A DNA stretch of 7,750 nt, taken from Microbacteriaceae bacterium UBA4731. Lineage in GTDB: Bacteria; Actinomycetota; Actinomycetes; Actinomycetales; Microbacteriaceae. The notes under the pieces are model-generated. The model was not told the DNA's origin, ran no database searches, and saw only the letters and a program-made list of their open reading frames with translations. Below, piece by piece: positions 1 to 7,750 of this stretch (position 1 is the stretch's first letter; every line of letters begins with the position of its first letter). Location: NCBI GenBank assembly GCA_002404115.1, contig DHJB01000071.1:1-7750 (forward strand). The letters are read 5' to 3'. The position numbers and the translations under genes are program-made.

Positions 1-5
1 GACGC

Positions 6-11
6 TGTCAA
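6..11 (-). promoter_or_regulatory. Consensus -35 hexamer at window edge (second tandem promoter)
   Basis: The minus strand reads TTGACA here, a perfect -35 consensus. Its -10 would fall to the left of position 1 and cannot be seen. Taken alone, a hexamer is weak evidence. It follows a strong promoter of the same orientation about 235 bases upstream, which makes a tandem P1/P2 arrangement plausible. Confidence 0.35.
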
Positions 12-119
12 ATCGAGCAATTCGCGGGTTTCGGTGATGCCGAGGCACACTTCTAACCGGGAAAAGTCGAGCTGCAAAACCGGCTCGGGAGATGGCTTTC
101 ATCCGGGGTGTTTACACAC

Positions 120-135
120 GTTCCTACACAGGAAC
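120..135. repeat. Small perfect hairpin in the leader region
   Basis: GTTCCT (120-125) and AGGAAC (130-135) form a perfect 6-bp stem with a 4-base loop, ACAC. A second short GTGT/ACAC inverted repeat lies next to it at 108-117. If transcription starts near 212 on the minus strand, both would be in the 5' part of the transcript. They could be leader structures or protein-binding sites; no T tract follows, so a terminator is unlikely. Confidence 0.3.
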
Positions 136-218
136 TGATGTGCTTTTAGGCCAGGATTTGGTCCCTCTTGAGGCCGGGAAGCGCTGCGGCTTTCCGCACC
201 TTTGGGGTACGTATAGAT

Positions 219-247
219 ACATTACGGTCGTCTGGAGCAGCCGTCAA
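219..247 (-). promoter_or_regulatory. Strong sigma70-type promoter, pointing left out of the window
   Basis: On the minus strand, TTGACG (242-247) is followed by exactly 17 bases and then TAATGT (219-224). The -35 matches five of six consensus positions, the spacing is optimal, and the -10 fits the TAnnnT pattern used by actinobacterial housekeeping sigma factors. A transcript would start near position 212. The promoter lies after the tyrS stop, so it serves something further left rather than tyrS. An overlapping TATCTA-like string just downstream is a poorer -10 because its spacing would be about 20 or more. Confidence 0.6.
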
Positions 248-270
248 ACGAGACCGCGTCCCGGGCGTGT

Positions 271-309
271 CCCGCCCGCACCCCACGCAAACAGTGCCTT
301 GGGGGCGGG
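271..309 (-). terminator. Weak candidate tyrS terminator (GC-rich inverted repeat)
   Basis: CCCGCCC (271-277) and GGGCGGG (303-309) can pair over a 25-base loop just after the tyrS stop. The position fits termination of tyrS ahead of the next promoter. The long loop, the short 7-bp stem and the lack of a U tract make it a poor intrinsic terminator, and in such GC-rich DNA a repeat of this size can arise by chance. Confidence 0.2.
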
Positions 310-317
310 CTTCGGAG

Positions 318-1619
318 CTACTCCACGAAGACGCCGGCGAGGGTTTTCTTGCCGCGGCGGAGCACGGCGACTCCTCCCGGCAGCACGGCGCCTTCGATCG
401 TGGCCTGGTCGCTGGTCACCTTGGCGTTATTCAGGTACACGCCGCCCTGGGCAATCGCCCGCCTGGCTTCGCTCAGGCTGTCGGTCAGACCGGTGTCGAC
501 GAGCAACTGGAGCACGGGCGCGTGCGGCGCGGTCGTGGTGTTCGGGAGTTCGCGCAGGGCAGCCTCGAGGGTCGCCGGGTCGAGGTCGGCCAGCTCCCCC
601 TGCCCGAACAGCGCCTGGGTTGCCTTGATCGCGGCATCCGTCGCCTGTGCGCCGTGCACGAGGCTCGTCACCTCGAAGGCCAGCGTGCGCTGGGCCTCGC
701 GGCGGAACGGCTGAGAGGCCACGGCCTCCTCGAGCCGCTCGATCTCGGTGCGCGTGAGGAACGTGAACACTTTAAGGCGCGCGATCACGTCGGCATCGTC
801 GGTGTTGAGCCAGAACTGGTAGAGCGCGTAGGGGCTGGTGAGCGTGGGGTCCAACCAGACGGCATTGCCCTCGCTCTTGCCGAACTTCGTGCCGTCGGTG
901 TTGGTGACGAGCGGGGTGCCAATGGCGTGCACGCTCCGGCCTTCGGCGCGGTGAATGAGGTCGGTGCCACTGGTGAGGTTGCCCCACTGGTCGCTTCCAC
1001 CCGTCTGCAGCACACAGCCGTAGTTGCGGTACAGCTCGAGGAAGTCCATCCCCTGGAGGATCTGGTAGCTGAACTCGGTGTAGCTGATGCCGGCGTCGGA
1101 GTTGAGCCGCGCGCTCACGGCATCCTTCTTCAGCATGGTGCCGACGCGGTAGTACTTGCCGATGTCGCGGAGGAAGTCGATCGTGCTGAGCGGCGCGGTC
1201 CAGTCGAGGTTGTTGACCAGGGTGACGGCGTTGTCGCCTTCGGAGCTGAGGAAGCGGGAGACCTGGGCCTGCAGGTAGCCGACCCACTCCTCGACGACAT
1301 CCCGAGTGTTCAGGGTGCGCTCGGCCGTGGGCTTGGGGTCGCCGATCAGGCCGGTGGACCCGCCGACCAGCCCGAGCGGGCGATGGCCGGCCAGTTGCAG
1401 GCGGCGCATGAGCAGCAGCTGCACGAGGTTTCCGAGGTGCAGGCTGGATGCGGTCGGGTCGAAGCCGCAGTAGTACGTGATCGGCTCCCCCGACAGCAGC
1501 GCTGTGAGCTCTGTCTCGTCGGTGGAGACGTGCACGAGGCCGCGCCAGGTGATCTCCTCCCACACATTGTCGAAGGAGGGATCATTGGCCTGCTGGGCGA
1601 GGATGGCGGGGTCTGACAC
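318..1619 (-). CDS. tyrS: Tyrosyl-tRNA synthetase (class I, bacterial TyrRS)
   Basis: A cytoplasmic enzyme that activates tyrosine with ATP and charges tRNA-Tyr. The 433-residue length is usual for bacterial TyrRS. The Rossmann-type catalytic domain shows CGFDPTASSLHLGN (about 51-64, with HLGN as the HIGH motif), the tyrosine-pocket segment around YQILQG (185-190), GGSDQWGN (207-214) and KFGKS (245-249, the KMSKS loop). A C-terminal S4-like RNA-binding domain covers roughly 367-433, including SEARRAIAQGGVYLNN. The GTG start fits the usual N-terminal region before the catalytic core. No Shine-Dalgarno sequence precedes it; instead a -10 element lies exactly 6 bases upstream, which suggests a leaderless mRNA. 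There is no T-box leader. It is transcribed divergently from the SatD-like gene. Identification is firm. Confidence 0.98.
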   Translation of the reverse strand: MSDPAILAQQANDPSFDNVWEEITWRGLVHVSTDETELTALLSGEPITYYCGFDPTASSLHLGNLVQLLLMRRLQLAGHRPLGLVGGSTGLIGDPKPTAERTLNTRDVVEEWVGYLQAQVSRFLSSEGDNAVTLVNNLDWTAPLSTIDFLRDIGKYYRVGTMLKKDAVSARLNSDAGISYTEFSYQILQGMDFLELYRNYGCVLQTGGSDQWGNLTSGTDLIHRAEGRSVHAIGTPLVTNTDGTKFGKSEGNAVWLDPTLTSPYALYQFWLNTDDADVIARLKVFTFLTRTEIERLEEAVASQPFRREAQRTLAFEVTSLVHGAQATDAAIKATQALFGQGELADLDPATLEAALRELPNTTTAPHAPVLQLLVDTGLTDSLSEARRAIAQGGVYLNNAKVTSDQATIEGAVLPGGVAVLRRGKKTLAGVFVE

Positions 1620-1625
1620 TCGCCC

Positions 1626-1631
1626 AGATTA
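1626..1631 (-). promoter_or_regulatory. Candidate -10 element for a leaderless tyrS transcript
   Basis: The minus strand reads TAATCT, then six bases, then the GTG start of tyrS. With the last T at -7, the first transcribed base is the G of the start codon. This is the geometry of leaderless genes in actinobacteria, where the -35 is often poorly conserved, and no good -35 is seen here. The absence of a Shine-Dalgarno sequence before tyrS agrees. Alternative upstream promoters on this strand look weaker (for example TTCAAG with a 16-base spacer to TAGTGT). Confidence 0.5.
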
Positions 1632-1697
1632 CCAGCGCGTTCGGCCGTCATCGGTGCTCGGACGACAACTGTGACCTCATTCGTTAAGCCTGCAACA

Positions 1698-1705
1698 CTA
1701 ATTAG
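1698..1705. repeat. 8-bp palindrome between tyrS and the satD-like gene
   Basis: CTAATTAG is a perfect palindrome lying 2 bases upstream of the proposed -35 of the plus-strand promoter (1708-1713). It sits in the AT-rich divergent intergenic region and could be a regulator site acting on either gene. At 8 bp it may be chance. Confidence 0.25.
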
Positions 1706-1707
1706 CC

Positions 1708-1736
1708 TTGATTTAGCTTGAAGACTTCATTAGGGT
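1708..1736 (+). promoter_or_regulatory. Sigma70-type promoter of the SatD-like/membrane protein cassette
   Basis: TTGATT (1708-1713), a 17-base spacer and TAGGGT (1731-1736) fit a housekeeping promoter: four of six at -35 and the TAnnnT form at -10. A start near 1743 would give a 5' leader of about 20 bases containing the Shine-Dalgarno GGAG (1748-1751), which ends 10 bases before the ATG at 1762. The -10 overlaps the alternative upstream GTG at 1735, so that GTG would not be in the message. Confidence 0.55.
1719..1729. promoter_or_regulatory. Candidate operator: 11-bp inverted repeat inside the promoter spacer
   Basis: TGAAG-A-CTTCA is a perfect inverted repeat lying wholly between the -35 and -10 of the cassette promoter. 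A protein bound there would block RNA polymerase. The first cassette gene ends in a helix-turn-helix domain, so autoregulation is an obvious hypothesis, but nothing in the sequence proves it. Confidence 0.35.
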
Positions 1737-1761
1737 GAGTTCAGGACGGAGACTTAATACG

Positions 1762-2418
1762 ATGTTTGTGATTACCGCTGATCAAGTCGGCAGCCGCACC
1801 GACCGGGATCGGGCCGGCGAGATCATCGCCGGGCTCGAGGCAGACTTCGGCGCCGCCTTCGCCCTTCCGCCGGACCAGACCTCCGGCGACGAGATCCAGG
1901 TCATGATGACGGATGCCCAGGCGGCGCTCGGCGTGATCCTCGCGCTCCACCGCACCGGCTACTGGAGTGTCGGCCTCGGCGTCGGCGGGGTGCGCGTTCC
2001 GCTGCCTGCCTCGACCAGGCAGGCCGCCGGCGGCGCATTCGTTGCGGCACGCGCCGCCGTCACGCGCGCCAAGAAGGCTGACGCCCGCTTCGCGCTCGAC
2101 GTCGCGCCGGAGGTTCCTGCGACGGCTGCCGGGAGCCCCGACGGTCCCGTGCTCGACGCCGACGAGGTCGAGGCGATCCTGAGCATGCTGCTGCTGGTGC
2201 GCCAGCGCCGCTCGGCCGAGGGCTGGCAGGCGGTTGACCTGCTGCAGCGCGGCGTATCCCAGCAGGAGATCGCGGTGAGGCTCGGAATTTCGGCCGCGGC
2301 TGTCAGCCAGCGGATCAAGAGCGCCCTGTGGAGAGTCGAGGAGGCGGTTCGGCCCGCGCTGGTTAGGCTGCTGGAGAACCTCGACCGCGCGACAAGCGAA
2401 ATGGAACCGGCCGCATGA
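1762..2418 (+). CDS. SatD-like protein with C-terminal helix-turn-helix
   Basis: A 218-residue protein, probably cytoplasmic, of unproven function. The N-terminal 115 residues follow the SatD pattern: a first strand FVITADQVGSR (2-12) ending in an Asp and Ser, DR repeats (14-17), a SGDEIQ turn (41-46) and a GLGVG strand (71-75). SatD was named from an acid-tolerance locus of Streptococcus mutans; its biochemistry is not established as far as I know. Residues 155-190 hold a sigma-region-4/LuxR-like helix-turn-helix (VSQQEIAVRLGISAAAVSQRIKSA), so DNA binding is likely. An Ala/Pro-rich linker (115-130) separates the two. The ATG at 1762 is preferred over the GTG at 1735 because GGAG is well spaced before it and the promoter -10 overlaps the GTG. 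The stop overlaps the next ATG (ATGA), implying coupled translation. Domain assignment is from motif resemblance only. Confidence 0.75.
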   Translation: MFVITADQVGSRTDRDRAGEIIAGLEADFGAAFALPPDQTSGDEIQVMMTDAQAALGVILALHRTGYWSVGLGVGGVRVPLPASTRQAAGGAFVAARAAVTRAKKADARFALDVAPEVPATAAGSPDGPVLDADEVEAILSMLLLVRQRRSAEGWQAVDLLQRGVSQQEIAVRLGISAAAVSQRIKSALWRVEEAVRPALVRLLENLDRATSEMEPAA

Positions 2419-3029
2419 TCCTTCCCTCCACATCCGACATCCTGACTTACCTGTACTGGATGCTGCTGTTCCTCGTCACCGGCGGGTCGCTGTTCTTCGC
2501 CGTCCTGGCGTTCCGGCTGCAGAAGCAGAGGTACGCGATCATCTCGGCCGGCGCCCTCGCCGCCGCGCTGGTCATCGCCGCCGTGCCGATGCCGGTCGGG
2601 CCCAGCGCGTTCTCCATCGTGCTCGGAATGTTCGCCCTCGCGCTGGCCGTGGTCGGCGGCGGCCCCATGGCCGTGCTCGCCCTCAGCCTCGCCACGAAGA
2701 ACTCGGTCCCGCCCGGAACCCACGGCGGGATCATGGTCGAGGACGGCGACGGCGACGGCGACGGGCAGGGCGGCACCACCCCGGCCCCGGCCGTGCACGA
2801 GGTTCTTCGCGGCGGCCTGACCATCGGCATCCTCGAACGCCTGGCCGTCGCCGGCGCGATCCTCGCCGGGTTCCCGGAGGCCATCGCGGTCGTCGTCGCG
2901 ATCAAGGGCGTTGGCCGCTTCACCGAGCTGTCGGCGGCCGAGGCGCGGGAGCGGTTCATCATCGGAACCTTCGCCAGCCTGATCTGGGCGTGCGCCTGCG
3001 CCGCCCTCGTGCGAATCGCCGTCTCCTAG
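2415..3029 (+). CDS. Polytopic membrane protein, SatE/DUF3307-like C-terminal half
   Basis: A 204-residue inner-membrane protein of unknown function. Hydrophobic segments lie at about 12-34, 40-60, 65-92, 139-163 and 181-203, suggesting four or five passes. Between the third and fourth is a hydrophilic Gly/Pro/Asp linker (93-127) with a DG repeat (110-117). The C-terminal half (GLTIGILERL, then AIKGVGRF, then FIIGTFASLI) resembles the end of DUF3307/SatE-type membrane proteins, which also occur next to SatD; the N-terminal half is not one I recognise. No signal peptidase site is evident. Its ATG overlaps the stop of the SatD-like gene and has only a weak GGA upstream, so expression probably depends on translational coupling. 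The pairing suggests a membrane component working with, or sensed by, the SatD-HTH protein. That role is inference. Confidence 0.75.
   Translation: MILPSTSDILTYLYWMLLFLVTGGSLFFAVLAFRLQKQRYAIISAGALAAALVIAAVPMPVGPSAFSIVLGMFALALAVVGGGPMAVLALSLATKNSVPPGTHGGIMVEDGDGDGDGQGGTTPAPAVHEVLRGGLTIGILERLAVAGAILAGFPEAIAVVVAIKGVGRFTELSAAEARERFIIGTFASLIWACACAALVRIAVS
2742..2764 (+). repeat. In-frame GACGGC tandem repeat encoding an Asp-Gly tract
   Basis: Almost four copies of the hexamer GACGGC lie in frame in the membrane protein gene and encode alternating Asp and Gly within its hydrophilic loop. A six-base unit keeps the frame if copies are gained or lost, so the loop length could vary between strains. 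Short acidic DG tracts may bind cations, but no full calcium-binding motif is present. Confidence 0.6.
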
Positions 3030-3040
3030 CCGTTCACTTT

Positions 3041-3114
3041 CATCCCGCGAGAATGCAGTTGTGGTCGTTATGAGAGCCTCATAACGACCACAAGTGCGTT
3101 TTCGCGACGGGATG
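3041..3114. repeat. Long imperfect palindrome/hairpin between convergent genes
   Basis: The core is a perfect 16-bp inverted repeat, TTGTGGTCGTTATGAG (3059-3074) and its complement (3078-3093), around a 3-base loop. It is enclosed by CATCCCG (3041-3047) pairing with CGGGATG (3108-3114). The segment between (3048-3057) pairs with 3095-3104 as eight Watson-Crick pairs and two G-U wobbles if transcribed on the plus strand; a 3-base bulge (3105-3107) and one G-G mismatch (3058/3094) remain. It lies 11 bases after the membrane protein stop and 33 bases from the mpg stop. It may end or stabilise the cassette transcript, but no T tract follows in either direction. A dispersed REP-like or MITE-like element is the other reading. 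Confidence 0.8.
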
Positions 3115-3147
3115 GCGCGCGCATTCGCGGCACGGGGTGAGGTGGGG

Positions 3148-6390
<3,243 letters not shown>

Positions 6391-6394
6391 GGTT

Positions 6395-6400
6395 CTCCTT
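6395..6400 (-). promoter_or_regulatory. Strong ribosome binding site of argG
   Basis: The minus strand reads AAGGAG, four bases before the argG ATG. The neighbouring operon genes (argF, argH, mpg) have weak or no Shine-Dalgarno sequences, so argG may be translated independently while argH and mpg depend on coupling. Confidence 0.75.
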
Positions 6401-6433
6401 CATTTGTGATCGGTACAAGTTTATGGTTTTCGC

Positions 6434-7363
6434 CTACGCGGCGTTCTGGGTGAGCAGCCAGACCAGGAGCGCCTTCTGGGCGTGCAGGCGGTTCTCGGCC
6501 TCGTCCCAGATGATGCTCTGCGGTCCGTCGATGACGTCGGCGGTGACCTCGTAGCCGCGGTCGGCCGGCAGGCAGTGCATGAAATGCGCGTCCGGCCTGG
6601 CCAGCGCCATCATCTCGCCGTCGACGCGGAAGGCGCCGAAGACGGCCAGGCGCTCGGCCTTTTCCTCTTCCTTACCCATCGACACCCACGTGTCGGTGAC
6701 CACGACGTCGACGCCGGCGACGGCGGCGCGCGGGTCGGTGAAGAGCTCGACGGACCCGCCGGTGGCGGCCGCGATGGCGGCGGCATCCGTCACCACCTGG
6801 GCGTTCGGCGAGTACTCGGCGGGCGACGCGACGCGCACGTGCATGCCGGCGGTCGCCCCGGCGAGCAGGTAGGACTGGGCCATGTTGCTGGCGCCGTCGC
6901 CGAGGAAGGCGATGCTGAGGCCGGCGAGCTCGCCGCGGTGTTCGCGGATCGTGAGCAGGTCGGCCAGCAACTGGCAGGGGTGGAAGTCGTCGGAGAGCGC
7001 GTTGACGACCGGCACGGTGGTGCCGTTGGCCATTTCTTCGAGGCCGGCCTGGCCGTAGGTGCGCCAGACGATCGCGGCAACCTGGCGTTCGAGCACGCGT
7101 GCGGTGTCCGACGCGGTTTCCTTGCCGCCGAGCTGGCTGCTCGCGGTGCTGATGATCAGCGGGTTGCCGCCCAGGTCGGCGATGCCCACCGCGAACGACA
7201 CCCGGGTGCGCGTGGACGATTTGTCGAAGATGACGGCCACGGTCTGCGGGCCGGCCAGCGATTTTGCCGAGAATCGGTCGCGCTTCAGTTCCAGGGCTCG
7301 GTCGAGGATTTCCGCCTGTTCGGCCGGAGAAATGTCGTCGTCGCGCAGGAAATGGCGGGTCAC
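6434..7363 (-). CDS. argF: Ornithine carbamoyltransferase (anabolic)
   Basis: Transfers the carbamoyl group of carbamoyl phosphate to ornithine, giving citrulline, in the cytoplasm. The 309 residues are normal for the trimeric anabolic enzyme. The carbamoyl-phosphate site shows SSTRTRVSF (49-57), followed by QLGGKE (77-82) and FHPCQLLADL (127-136). The ornithine domain has GDGASNMAQS (155-164), DTWVSMGKE (224-232, SMG loop) and HCLPADRG (263-270) with the catalytic Cys. The start is GTG at 7361-7363, since the sequence begins at once with the usual RHFLRDDDIS; no in-frame ATG or clear Shine-Dalgarno lies in the 48-base gap to argD. Its position between argD and argG in an arginine biosynthetic operon argues against a catabolic (arcB) role. 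Confidence 0.97.
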   Translation of the reverse strand: MTRHFLRDDDISPAEQAEILDRALELKRDRFSAKSLAGPQTVAVIFDKSSTRTRVSFAVGIADLGGNPLIISTASSQLGGKETASDTARVLERQVAAIVWRTYGQAGLEEMANGTTVPVVNALSDDFHPCQLLADLLTIREHRGELAGLSIAFLGDGASNMAQSYLLAGATAGMHVRVASPAEYSPNAQVVTDAAAIAAATGGSVELFTDPRAAVAGVDVVVTDTWVSMGKEEEKAERLAVFGAFRVDGEMMALARPDAHFMHCLPADRGYEVTADVIDGPQSIIWDEAENRLHAQKALLVWLLTQNAA

Positions 7364-7411
7364 GGTGTCACTTTCGCTGATGGTGCGTCTAGCGGGTGGG
7401 AAAGTTCAACT

Positions 7412-7750
7412 CTAGATGCTGGCCAGTGCCAGCCCGAATCGCCGCTCGAAATCGGCCAGTTCGGCGTCGCCGACGATCAGCGGCGGCGCGATCCGGATGC
7501 TCGTCTCGTTGGCGGCGTTCACGATGAGCCCCTCGGCGAGGGCCGCGGCGGACAGGCGCAGAGCGACCGGTTCGCTGAGCCCGAGGCCGAGCAGCAGGCC
7601 CCGGCCGCGCACCTCGCTGATGAGCGGCGAGTCGAAGCGCGCGATGATCTCGCGCAGCTCGCTCCCCCGGCGTGCCGCGTTAGCGACCAGGCCGTCGTGT
7701 TCGATCACGCCGAGCACGGCGTTGGCCGTCGCCGTGACGAGCGGGTTGCC
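7412..7750 (-). CDS. argD: Acetylornithine aminotransferase, C-terminal part (cut by window edge)
   Basis: The last 112 codons of a PLP-dependent class III aminotransferase, which converts N-acetylglutamate semialdehyde to N-acetylornithine using glutamate. The visible part begins at GNPLVTATANAVLGVIE, the segment that follows the substrate/cofactor loop in ArgD. It continues with EVRGRGLLLGLGL, then IRIAPPLIV, the conserved C-terminal small-domain motifs. The frame is open through the right edge, so the gene starts outside; the PLP-binding lysine lies upstream and cannot be checked. The assignment to ArgD rather than another class III aminotransferase rests on these motifs plus the argF neighbour 48 bases downstream. 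The stop is TAG at 7412-7414. Confidence 0.93.
   Translation of the reverse strand, partial: GNPLVTATANAVLGVIEHDGLVANAARRGSELREIIARFDSPLISEVRGRGLLLGLGLSEPVALRLSAAALAEGLIVNAANETSIRIAPPLIVGDAELADFERRFGLALASI

Larger units (their letters stand above)
1..317 (-). other. Non-coding leader/promoter region downstream of tyrS
   Basis: This stretch beyond the tyrS stop has no convincing gene: the reading frames through it are continuations of antisense shadows of tyrS. It is richer in A and T than the genes around it. Read on the minus strand, it holds a good sigma70-type promoter (219-247), a small hairpin (120-135) and a consensus -35 hexamer at the left edge (6-11). Two promoter elements about 235 bases apart, both pointing out of the window, are typical of a multi-promoter upstream region of a strongly expressed operon. 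I infer an rRNA operon or another highly expressed gene to the left. I cannot recognise a 16S start or a clear antitermination box. Confidence 0.5.

Noticed and set aside
168..1616. Long plus-strand open frame (482 codons) opposite tyrS
   Set aside because: It is antisense to a clear tyrS, has no recognisable motif, and arises from the high GC content and codon bias of the real gene.
1735..1761. Upstream GTG start for the SatD-like protein
   Set aside because: The GTG overlaps the -10 of the best promoter and has no ribosome binding site; the ATG at 1762 has a well spaced GGAG and begins at the conserved first strand.
3041..3114. The palindrome as part of a CRISPR array or an insertion-sequence end
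   Set aside because: Only one copy is present in the window, with no regular spacers, no transposase and no target duplication visible.

Overview
The window is dense, high-GC DNA with strong third-position G/C bias, frequent GTG starts and stop-start overlaps. These traits, together with the protein sequences, point to a high-GC Gram-positive bacterium (Actinomycetota). The TyrRS and arginine enzymes read most like Microbacteriaceae (Leifsonia/Cryobacterium type); that family-level guess comes from memory of the protein style, not from a search.

Layout from right to left on the minus strand: the distal part of the arginine operon runs argD (C-terminal part only, cut by the window edge), argF, argG, argH, then mpg, a 3-methyladenine-type DNA glycosylase whose GTG start overlaps the argH stop. 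ArgD makes N-acetylornithine. After deacetylation elsewhere, ArgF carbamoylates ornithine to citrulline, ArgG condenses citrulline with aspartate, and ArgH splits argininosuccinate into arginine and fumarate. No argR regulator lies between argF and argG. Mpg is a DNA repair enzyme that appears to be co-transcribed and translationally coupled to the biosynthetic genes.

Between mpg and tyrS sits a two-gene plus-strand cassette (1762-3029), the least understood part of the window. Its first gene encodes a SatD-like domain joined to a C-terminal helix-turn-helix. Its second, overlapping by ATGA, encodes a polytopic membrane protein whose C-terminal half resembles the SatE/DUF3307 type. The cassette has its own sigma70-type promoter with a palindrome inside the spacer, and is followed by a near-complete 74-nt hairpin (3041-3114) in the convergent gap to mpg.

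Left of the cassette, tyrS (tyrosyl-tRNA synthetase) runs on the minus strand and appears to be transcribed as a leaderless mRNA. Beyond its stop, about 317 bases carry no gene. They hold a strong minus-strand promoter (TTGACG-N17-TAATGT) and a second -35 hexamer (TTGACA) at the very edge, which suggests a strongly transcribed operon, possibly rRNA, starting just outside the window. No tRNA, rRNA, CRISPR array, insertion sequence or phage gene is visible.
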